Shown here: in pieces, positions 1 to 5,452 of the stretch
How the letters are laid out: each line of letters begins with the position of its first letter
Numbering within the stretch: the first letter of the stretch is position 1
Assembly: GCA_946624395.1 (NCBI GenBank)
Contig: CAMORY010000101.1
Coordinates: forward strand, 1 to 5,452
DNA: 5,452 bases
Source: an uncultured Clostridia bacterium
GTDB taxonomy: Bacteria > Bacillota > Clostridia > Christensenellales > Borkfalkiaceae
Direction of reading: 5' to 3'
Program-made: the position numbers and the translations under genes
The notes under the pieces: generated by a model
What the model saw: only the letters and a program-made list of their open reading frames with translations
What the model was told of the DNA's origin: nothing
Database searches by the model: none

Positions 1-522
1 AAGGACGACTTTAAGGCGGACGGCAGCGAGTTTGAAGAAATTTTGATTTCTACCGTTAAAGCGGCTTGCGAAAAGTTTAACGAAATGAGAAAGACGGAAG
101 GCGCAAAACTCGTTGCGGATATGCTTGCGCGTATGGATACGATAAGCGCCCTTACCGAAAAGGTTGCCTTGCGCGCGCCGCTCGTTGCCGCCGAGTATAA
201 AGAAAGGCTTAAAAACAGGATACAAGAAGCGCTTAAAGACGTTAAGTACGACGAAGCGCGGCTTTTAAACGAAGTTGCCTTTTACACCGACAAAGTTAAT
301 ATAGACGAAGAACTTACGCGCCTTAAATCGCATATTTCACAGTTCAAAAGTATAGTAAACACCGTCGGTGCGGGCAAGAAACTCGACTTTTTGATGCAGG
401 AATTCAACAGGGAAACGAATACGATATGTTCTAAATCCAACGACCTTGAGATTACGGGGTACGGGCTTTCCCTTAAAAACGAGATAGAAAAGGTCAGAGA
501 ACAAGTGCAAAACCTTGAATAA
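1..522 (+). CDS. yicC: YicC/YloC family endoribonuclease, C-terminal part (5' end cut by window)
   Basis: The reading frame is open from base 1 and ends at TAA 520-522, so 173 residues of a protein usually near 290 are seen. The N-terminal domain lies outside the window. What is visible matches the family's C-terminal (DUF1732) region: the helix with FNEMRKTEG near visible residues 26-34, the DEELTRLKSHISQF segment about two thirds along, then KKLDFLMQEFNRETNTICSK and the terminal EIEKVREQVQNLE, which is the family's signature ending. The family forms multimeric RNases; E. coli YicC has been linked to small-RNA turnover and B. subtilis YloC to RNA cleavage, presumably in the cytoplasm. The usual GRKLDF reads GKKLDF here, a conservative change. 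A TTG at 43 could be mistaken for a start but lies inside the conserved domain. The next gene, rpoZ, follows after 42 bp and is commonly close to yicC in Bacillota. Confidence 0.93.
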   Translation, partial: KDDFKADGSEFEEILISTVKAACEKFNEMRKTEGAKLVADMLARMDTISALTEKVALRAPLVAAEYKERLKNRIQEALKDVKYDEARLLNEVAFYTDKVNIDEELTRLKSHISQFKSIVNTVGAGKKLDFLMQEFNRETNTICSKSNDLEITGYGLSLKNEIEKVREQVQNLE

Positions 523-564
523 AGGCTTAAAATAAAAATTTTCTTAACATAAAGGAGTGAAGAT

Positions 565-768
565 ATGATACATAAACCGCCTATAGACGATTTGGCAGCA
601 ACGATAGGTTCTAAATACGCGTTGTGCGTAGTTGCGTCAAAGAGAGCCAGACAGATAATGGAACAGGCGCAAAATCAGGGACTGACGGAACTTCCTAACA
701 ACGAAAAACCGCTGTCCATTGCCGCGCAGGAAATCTACGACGGCAAACTTATCGCAACCGGCGACTGA
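565..768 (+). CDS. rpoZ: DNA-directed RNA polymerase omega subunit
   Basis: Encodes 67 residues, the short length typical of Bacillota (E. coli omega is about 91). Omega binds the beta-prime subunit in the cytoplasm, helps it fold and promotes assembly of RNA polymerase. The family core is clear: PPIDDL at 5-10, GSKYALCVVASKRARQI at 15-31 and KPLSIAAQEIYDGKL at 48-62. The ATG start is well supported by AAAGGAG at 551-557, seven bases upstream. Translation ends with two stops in frame, TGA 766-768 followed directly by TAG 769-771. The gene lies 42 bp after yicC and 68 bp before priA. In many Bacillota gmk precedes rpoZ and coaBC follows it; neither is here. The stop codon falls inside a small inverted repeat at 764-782. 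The ORF is short, but motif order and context make the assignment secure. Confidence 0.93.
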   Translation: MIHKPPIDDLAATIGSKYALCVVASKRARQIMEQAQNQGLTELPNNEKPLSIAAQEIYDGKLIATGD

Positions 769-782
769 TAGCCTTTATCAGT
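764..782 (+). repeat. Short inverted repeat spanning the rpoZ stop codon
   Basis: ACTGATA (764-770) and TATCAGT (776-782) are perfect 7-base inverted arms around a 5-base spacer, GCCTT. The left arm contains the rpoZ TGA stop. The arms are AT-rich and no T run follows directly, so a terminator on its own is unlikely. It might protect the rpoZ 3' end of a processed transcript or be chance. The pairing is seen directly; any function is inference. Confidence 0.35.
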
Positions 783-798
783 ACCGATTTGGCTTTGT

Positions 799-830
799 AA
801 TGCGTTCACGGTGCTGGACGCATTTGTTTT
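799..830 (+). terminator. Terminator-like hairpin between rpoZ and priA
   Basis: AATGCGTTCA (799-808) pairs with TGGACGCATT (815-824), giving a 10-bp stem with one G-U pair and a 6-base loop, CGGTGC. TGTTTT follows at 825-830, so together with the last two stem bases the 3' side reads TTTGTTTT. This has the form of a modest Rho-independent terminator or attenuator acting on the + strand; the other strand has no T run after the hairpin. It lies 41 bp after the last rpoZ stop-codon base region and ends six bases before the priA GTG. The T run is interrupted by a G and the stem is only about half G/C, so it may be partial or not functional. Confidence 0.45.
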
Positions 831-836
831 AGAAAA

Positions 837-3032
837 GTGTTTGCCGAAGTTATCGTAGACATTTCGCACAGTGAAGCGGATAAAATATTCGAGTATTCCG
901 TAAGCGATTGCGGCATAGTTGCCGGCAGTCGCGTTTTGGTGCCTTTCGGGAATAAAACCGTAGAAGGAATAGTCATCAGGGTAAAGTCGGAGTGCGAATT
1001 CGATAAGAGTAAGATAAAGCCCGTTATTTCGCTGTTGGAAGACGTGCCCGCTTTCACCGCGGAAACGCTTGCGCTGTCCGAATACGTGGTAAAAACCTGC
1101 TACGTGTCGCGCGCTCTTGCATTCATGCTGTTTTTTTCCGCGGAAATGCGTAAAGGCAGGGTGCGGGAACAGTTCGTAAAGTACGCTGCTCTTGCGGACG
1201 GCGTTGACGCCGACGAACTTTCGGGCAGTTTACGAAAGAGTGCGAAAAAACAGAAAGAGTTAATCGCGTTTTTGCTTGAGAACGGTAAAACGCCCGTTGC
1301 AGAGCTAAACGCGGAGTTCGGTAGCGCGGTTAAAGCGCTTGCGGAAAAGAACGCGCTTGTAATCACCGCGGAAAAGCGTTTCCGCTCGCCCTACAGGGAT
1401 TTGGGCGGCAGCGGCGGCAAGGTAAATCTTACCGAAAAACAGCGGCAGGCTGTAAACGGCATAGTTTCTTCCGAAAAACTTACCACGCTTTTATTCGGGA
1501 TAACGGGCAGCGGCAAAACCGAAGTGTATCTCGAACTTATAGACAGGACTTTAAAGCAGGGCAAAACGGCTATAATGCTCGTTCCCGAAATATCGCTTAC
1601 GCCGCAGATGCTTAAAAAACTGCGCGCAAGGTTCGGGGAAAACGCGGCGATTTTGCATAGCGGACTTTCCGCGGGGGAAAGGTACGACGAGTGGTGGCGG
1701 CTTCGCACGGGCGAAGCGCGTATCGCCATAGGCGCGAGAAGCGCGATATTCGCCCCTGTGGAAAATCTGGGGCTTATTATCGTAGACGAAGAGCACGACG
1801 GGAGTTATACCAGCGAATCCGCGCCGCGGTACGCGACGATAGACGTGGCTAAATTCCGTTCGGGATATAACGGCGCTAAACTCGTGTTAGGTAGCGCCAC
1901 GCCGTCGGTGGAAAGTTATCTCGCGGCGAAAGGCGGCGAATATAACCTTTTCGAGTTGCCAGACAGAATAAACAAAAAACCCCTTCCCGAAATAGAAATC
2001 GCGGATATGCGGAAAGAAGTGCGGCACGGCAACAACTCGCCCTTTTCTTCCATACTTAAAGCGGAACTTTCCGACTGCCTTAAAAAGGGCAATCAGGCGA
2101 TTATATTTTTAAATCAGCGCGGATACTCCAAAACGGTCGTTTGTACCGAGTGCGGGCACGTGCAAAAATGTTCTGCGTGCGACGTGTCGCTGACCTACCA
2201 TAGAGAAGACGATTCGCTACTTTGCCACTATTGCGGCGCAAAATATAAAATGGTAAAGGCGTGTACGGAGTGCGGCAGTCCATATCTAAAGTACGGCGGA
2301 TTCGGTACGGAAAAAATCGTAGCCGATTTGAGAGAGTTGTTCCCGTCGGCGAAAATTCTGCGTATGGACAGGGACACCACGCAGACCAAAGAAGGGCATT
2401 TTAAGATTTTAAATCAGTTCGCTTCGCGCGAAGCGGATATTTTAGTCGGCACGCAGATGATAGCGAAAGGGCACGATTTTCCGTTCGTTACCCTTGTGGG
2501 GATTTTAGACGCGGATATGAGCCTGCATTTTTCCGATTTCAGGAGTGCGGAACGCACTTTTCAACTTATAACGCAGGTCGCGGGCAGAAGCGGCAGGGCG
2601 GACGAAGCGGGAAAGGTAGTGCTACAGACTTACCAGCCTGAAAATCACGTTTTACGGCAGGCGATAAACTACGATTACAAAGGGTTTTTCGAGCGGGAAA
2701 TTTCGATAAGGAAAGCGACTGCTTTTCCGCCGTACACTAAAATAATACGGGTACTCGTGCAGAGCGAAAACGAAGAATCGGCGGTTATCGCGGTTAAGAA
2801 AATATACGAAAATATTGATACGGTAAGGCGTGAAAGACCTTCGGTTTTCCGCTTTTTCGGGTGTATGAAAGCGCCGCTTAAAAAATTACAGGGCAAATAC
2901 CGTTATCAGGTGTTAATGCGTATAGATAACGGAAACGACGATATTTTGGACAGAATTTATACGCTTACCAACGCGGAAAACCGCGGCAAAATAAACGCGT
3001 ATATGGAAATAAATCCTAACAATCTTACGTAA
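837..3032 (+). CDS. priA: Primosomal protein N', replication-restart helicase PriA
   Basis: Complete at 731 residues, matching the family (E. coli 732). PriA is a 3'-5' superfamily 2 DNA helicase that recognises stalled or repaired forks and reloads the replicative helicase. Domains in order: N-terminal fork-binding domain, about 1-105; winged helix, about 110-190; helicase lobe 1 with Walker A GITGSGKT at 221-228, Walker B DEEH at 317-320 and GSATPS at 352-357; lobe 2 with GTQMIAKGHDFP at 538-549 and QVAGRSGRA at 580-588; C-terminal domain from about 605, beginning near FPPY at 630-633. Eight cysteines form two zinc sites: C436, C439, C445, C448, C463, C466, C476 and C479. All key motifs are intact. 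The segment after DEEH reads SYTSESAPRYATIDVAKFR instead of the SYKQ...RYHARD form common elsewhere. The start is GTG 837, chosen because FAEVIVDI matches the usual N-terminus; the frame is open only back to 801. No good Shine-Dalgarno sequence precedes it, and a terminator-like hairpin lies just upstream. Confidence 0.96.
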   Translation: MFAEVIVDISHSEADKIFEYSVSDCGIVAGSRVLVPFGNKTVEGIVIRVKSECEFDKSKIKPVISLLEDVPAFTAETLALSEYVVKTCYVSRALAFMLFFSAEMRKGRVREQFVKYAALADGVDADELSGSLRKSAKKQKELIAFLLENGKTPVAELNAEFGSAVKALAEKNALVITAEKRFRSPYRDLGGSGGKVNLTEKQRQAVNGIVSSEKLTTLLFGITGSGKTEVYLELIDRTLKQGKTAIMLVPEISLTPQMLKKLRARFGENAAILHSGLSAGERYDEWWRLRTGEARIAIGARSAIFAPVENLGLIIVDEEHDGSYTSESAPRYATIDVAKFRSGYNGAKLVLGSATPSVESYLAAKGGEYNLFELPDRINKKPLPEIEIADMRKEVRHGNNSPFSSILKAELSDCLKKGNQAIIFLNQRGYSKTVVCTECGHVQKCSACDVSLTYHREDDSLLCHYCGAKYKMVKACTECGSPYLKYGGFGTEKIVADLRELFPSAKILRMDRDTTQTKEGHFKILNQFASREADILVGTQMIAKGHDFPFVTLVGILDADMSLHFSDFRSAERTFQLITQVAGRSGRADEAGKVVLQTYQPENHVLRQAINYDYKGFFEREISIRKATAFPPYTKIIRVLVQSENEESAVIAVKKIYENIDTVRRERPSVFRFFGCMKAPLKKLQGKYRYQVLMRIDNGNDDILDRIYTLTNAENRGKINAYMEINPNNLT

Positions 3033-3045
3033 ATAAAGGTGGAAT

Positions 3046-3504
3046 ATGGCGATAAGGAACATAATACAGATAGGCGACCCGACTTTAAGAAAAAAGAGTT
3101 TTGAAGTGGTTGATTTCGGCGCTAAAACGGCGGAACTTCTTGACGATATGAAAGAAACGCTTAAAAAAGCCGACGGCGTAGGGCTTGCCGCGCCGCAGGT
3201 GGGGGTATTAAGGCGTATATTTATAGTCAGCGTGGAAGATAAGTATTACGAGTGCATAAATCCCGTGATAGTATCGCAAAGCGGAAAACAGATAGGCGAC
3301 GAAGGCTGTTTGTCCGTTCGCGGCAAGTTCGGCACGGTGGAACGCCCGAAGAAAATAACCGTCGTGGCGTACGACCGCCACGGCAAGAAGTTCACGGTAA
3401 AGGCACAGGACTTTTTAGCCCGCGCGTTCTGCCACGAATACGACCATTTGGACGGGGTTTTATACGTCGATAAGGCTCAAACCGTAGAGGAAGAAAGAAA
3501 GTGA
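3046..3504 (+). CDS. def: Peptide deformylase
   Basis: Encodes 152 residues, slightly shorter than E. coli Def (169) because the C-terminal tail is short. The enzyme is a cytoplasmic metalloprotease that removes the formyl group from the N-terminal methionine of new proteins at the ribosome exit. All three family motifs are present: GVGLAAPQVG at 44-53, with Q51 expected to stabilise the transition state; EGCLS at 86-90, with metal ligand C88; and HEYDH at 130-134, with ligands H130 and H134 and catalytic E131. The residue before HEYDH is Cys where Gln is common. There is no insertion of the type II kind, so it is a type I enzyme. ATG 3046 is preceded by AAAGGTGG at 3035-3042, close to the ideal ribosome binding site, 13 bp after the priA stop. 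The 3' end overlaps fmt by 4 bp, coupling the two formyl-cycle enzymes. Confidence 0.96.
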   Translation: MAIRNIIQIGDPTLRKKSFEVVDFGAKTAELLDDMKETLKKADGVGLAAPQVGVLRRIFIVSVEDKYYECINPVIVSQSGKQIGDEGCLSVRGKFGTVERPKKITVVAYDRHGKKFTVKAQDFLARAFCHEYDHLDGVLYVDKAQTVEEERK

Positions 3505-4424
3505 GAGTAGTGTTTCTCGGTACGCCCGATTTTGCCGTTCCGCCGCTTAAAGCGGTTAACGGAATTGACGGCGTTGAAATCGTAGGCGTCGTCTGTAATA
3601 GAGATAAACCCACGGGCAGAAAACAGATTTTGACCCCGCCGCCCGTAAAAGTTGCGGCGCAGGAACTGTGCCTACCCGTGTTTCAGTACGATAAAATACG
3701 TGCCGAAGGGGTAGAAGACTTAAAACGCCTTGCGCCAGACCTTATGATAACCTGCGCTTTCGGACAGATTTTGTCGCAGGAAATTCTGGACATACCGAAA
3801 AAAGGCGTTATAAATATACACGCTTCGCTATTGCCGAAATACCGCGGCGCTTCGCCTATCCATTACGCTATTTTAAACGGCGAAAAACAAACGGGCATCA
3901 CTATAATGAAAACGGATATCGGCATAGACACGGGCGATATACTGTTGCAAAAATCAATCGATATAGGCGAAAAGGAAACGTGCGGCGAACTTTTTGAAAG
4001 ACTTTCCGTACTCGGTGCGGAGTGCGTTAAACAAGCGATAGCGCTTATTGAAAGCGGCACGGCGGTGTTTATAAAACAGGACGACGATAAGGCGACTTTT
4101 ACTAAAATAATAAAAAAGGAACACGCGCTTATCGACTGGGCGGATAGTGCGGATAATATCGTAAACAAAGTACGGGCGTTCAATCCCGCACCTGTCGCAT
4201 TTACCTTTATAAACGGCGAGCCTTTTAAAGTTTACGCCGCTGAAAAAACGGACGTAAAAGGCGAAGTGGGGAAAGTTTTGGTTTCGGATAAAGAACTTAT
4301 AGTCGGCACGGGGGATTTCGGCGTAAAACTCGTTAAAGTTTGCAAGGCGGGCGGAAAGCCTATGGCGGCGCAGGACTTTTTGCGCGGCAATAAACTTCCC
4401 GCGGGAACGGTGCTGGGGCAATAA
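3501..4424 (+). CDS. fmt: Methionyl-tRNA formyltransferase
   Basis: Encodes 307 residues (E. coli 315). It transfers a formyl group from 10-formyltetrahydrofolate to the amino group of initiator Met-tRNA, the step that Def later reverses on the finished chain. The N-terminal Rossmann-type catalytic domain, about 1-200, starts with VVFLGTPDFAVP and contains DKPTGR at 35-40, whose R40 sits in the loop used for tRNA recognition. NIHASLLPKYRGASP at 105-119 carries N105 and H107, and GIDTGD at 141-146 carries D143; by alignment with E. coli N108, H110 and D146 these form the catalytic set. After a linker near 200-207 the C-terminal tRNA-binding domain includes VRAFNPAP at 224-231 and ends with DFLRGNKLPAGTVLG. 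The start is GTG 3501, inside the end of def (overlap 3501-3504), with AGAGG at 3486-3490 as likely ribosome binding site. The stop TAA 4422-4424 shares one base with the rsmB ATG. Confidence 0.96.
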   Translation: MRVVFLGTPDFAVPPLKAVNGIDGVEIVGVVCNRDKPTGRKQILTPPPVKVAAQELCLPVFQYDKIRAEGVEDLKRLAPDLMITCAFGQILSQEILDIPKKGVINIHASLLPKYRGASPIHYAILNGEKQTGITIMKTDIGIDTGDILLQKSIDIGEKETCGELFERLSVLGAECVKQAIALIESGTAVFIKQDDDKATFTKIIKKEHALIDWADSADNIVNKVRAFNPAPVAFTFINGEPFKVYAAEKTDVKGEVGKVLVSDKELIVGTGDFGVKLVKVCKAGGKPMAAQDFLRGNKLPAGTVLGQ

Positions 4425-5452
4425 TGGTAAACTATTTTTACGATTGCTACGTTATACTTAATAAGGTTTACAGCGAAAAAAAGTTCGTAAAACAGGCGAT
4501 AAACGACAGTTTTATCGAAGAAGCGAACAGAGCAATCACCGTAAAAATCTGCTACGGCGTTTTGGATAAGGATACGGAACTTTCTTATTACATAAAAAGC
4601 CTTACTCAAAAATCGCCTAAACTTGCCGTGCGTACCATACTTAAAATTTCTATGTATATGATAAAATATCTCGGCAAAAAGCAGTATTTTGTCGCAGATA
4701 ACGCCGTGGAACTGACAAAAAAACTCGGTAAAAGCGGCGCAAGCGGGTTCGTGAACGCGTTTTTAAGAAAATTCTCCGCGGCGGATATAAAATTGCCGCA
4801 AGACGAAACGGAGCGGCTGTCTGTAAAATATTCTTATCCCGAATTCGCCGTTAAAGAACTTATCAAAGATTACGGAAAAGCCCGCGCGGAAAAGATTTTA
4901 GCCGCGCCGTACCCCGACAACACGCTTTGTTTTTATGAAACCGACGGGGCGGAATATTTATCGGAAAATCAAGCGAATTTTTCGGAAACACCCTTTAATA
5001 ATGTTTTTACGGTAAAAAATTTCAGCCGCAATACTGATTACGATAACGGGGTTTATACCTATCAGTCTTTGGGTTCGGTGGCGATATGCGAAGGGGTAGA
5101 ACCATGCGAAAAACTGCTTGACTGTTGCGCCGCCCCGGGCGGTAAAAGCGTAAGGCTTTCCTATAAAGTCAAGGAAATAACGGCGTGGGATATTCACCCG
5201 CACAGGGTAGAACTTATTAACGAATACGCCCGCCGTATGAAACGTGAAAACGTAAAAGCCGAGGTGCGGGACGCTAAACTTTACGATAAATCTTTGGAAC
5301 GCGCCTTTGACGCGGTACTGTGCGACGCGCCGTGCAGCGGTTTCGGCGTTGCGGGGGATAATCCTGACATAAAAATAAACAGAACGGCGGAAAATCTTGC
5401 CGAACTTATAAAAGAGCAAACCGCGATTTTAAACACCGTTTGCGAGTACGTA
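4424..5452 (+). CDS. rsmB: 16S rRNA (cytosine-967-C5)-methyltransferase RsmB, N-terminal part (3' end cut by window)
   Basis: The frame opens at ATG 4424, overlapping the fmt stop as TAATG, and runs without a stop for 343 codons to the window edge; the family is usually 430-450 residues. RsmB makes m5C967 in 16S rRNA using S-adenosylmethionine. Residues 1-120 form the NusB-like RNA-binding domain, with KLAVRTILKISMYMIKYL around 66-83 and GASGFVNAFLRKF at 105-117. The Rossmann methyltransferase domain then shows motif I LLDCCAAPGGKS at 231-242, the acidic residue of motif II at D256 in AWDIHPHR, D283 in VRDAKLYD, and motif IV DAPCSGFGV at 301-309 with C304. The nucleophilic Cys of motif VI lies beyond the edge, so activity cannot be judged. 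After motif IV the sequence reads AGDNPDIK where basic residues before PDIK are more usual. No strong ribosome binding site precedes it, so translation is probably coupled to fmt. Confidence 0.93.
   Translation, partial: MVNYFYDCYVILNKVYSEKKFVKQAINDSFIEEANRAITVKICYGVLDKDTELSYYIKSLTQKSPKLAVRTILKISMYMIKYLGKKQYFVADNAVELTKKLGKSGASGFVNAFLRKFSAADIKLPQDETERLSVKYSYPEFAVKELIKDYGKARAEKILAAPYPDNTLCFYETDGAEYLSENQANFSETPFNNVFTVKNFSRNTDYDNGVYTYQSLGSVAICEGVEPCEKLLDCCAAPGGKSVRLSYKVKEITAWDIHPHRVELINEYARRMKRENVKAEVRDAKLYDKSLERAFDAVLCDAPCSGFGVAGDNPDIKINRTAENLAELIKEQTAILNTVCEYV

Noticed and set aside
43..522. A separate small gene starting at TTG 43
   Set aside because: The same frame is open back to base 1 and the residues encoded before 43 continue the YicC domain, so this is the end of a longer gene cut by the window.
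523..550. Promoter for rpoZ with TAAAAT (528-533) as -10
   Set aside because: The gap is AT-rich, so such boxes arise by chance, and no good -35 is found 16-18 bp upstream. Read-through from yicC is simpler.
774..801. Promoter for priA: TTATCA (775-780) and TGTAAT (796-801)
   Set aside because: The -10-like box matches 5 of 6, but the -35 matches only 4 of 6 and the spacing is 15 bp. The predicted start would fall within the hairpin, so support is too weak.
3954..4421. 155-codon open frame on the minus strand opposite fmt
   Set aside because: It lies wholly within fmt, whose protein has all catalytic residues. The translation has no recognisable motif, and the open frame follows from fmt codon bias.
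4958..5419. 153-codon open frame on the minus strand opposite rsmB
   Set aside because: The + strand encodes the conserved methyltransferase motifs here; the antisense product resembles no family I know and has no ribosome binding site evident.
1..5452. A novel system, mobile element, CRISPR array or RNA gene
   Set aside because: Nearly all bases belong to six recognised housekeeping genes in one direction. The gaps are 42, 68 and 13 bp, and I saw no direct-repeat arrays, transposase motifs or tRNA-like folds.

Overview
The window looks like a stretch of a Bacillota (Firmicutes) chromosome, most likely from an uncultured Clostridia-type anaerobe. The basis is gene order (yicC, rpoZ, priA, def, fmt, rsmB all on one strand), the short 67-residue omega subunit, AAAGGAG-type ribosome binding sites, and codon use that mixes ATA (Ile) and AAA (Lys) with many GCG (Ala) codons. 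I would not place it below class level, and even that is inference.

Layout, left to right, all on the + strand: the C-terminal 173 codons of a YicC/YloC-family endoribonuclease (gene cut by the left edge); a 42-bp AT-rich gap; rpoZ, the RNA polymerase omega subunit; a 68-bp gap with two inverted repeats, the second followed by a T-rich run; priA, the primosomal replication-restart helicase, complete; a 13-bp gap; def, peptide deformylase; fmt, methionyl-tRNA formyltransferase, overlapping def by 4 bp; and rsmB, a 16S rRNA m5C methyltransferase, overlapping fmt by 1 bp and cut by the right edge just before its expected catalytic motif. There is no gene-free stretch longer than 70 bp.

Functionally this is a housekeeping cluster. 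fmt and def form the formyl cycle of bacterial translation: Fmt formylates initiator Met-tRNA and Def removes the formyl group from new proteins. RsmB modifies 16S rRNA, YicC acts in RNA metabolism, omega helps RNA polymerase assembly, and PriA restarts stalled replication forks. The def-fmt-rsmB part is tightly packed and probably translationally coupled. I see no mobile element, CRISPR array, tRNA, rRNA or defence system, and no sign of a new biological system. The points worth a second look are modest: gmk and coaBC are absent from the positions where many Bacillota carry them in this cluster, and a terminator-like hairpin lies just before priA, whose GTG start has no clear Shine-Dalgarno sequence.
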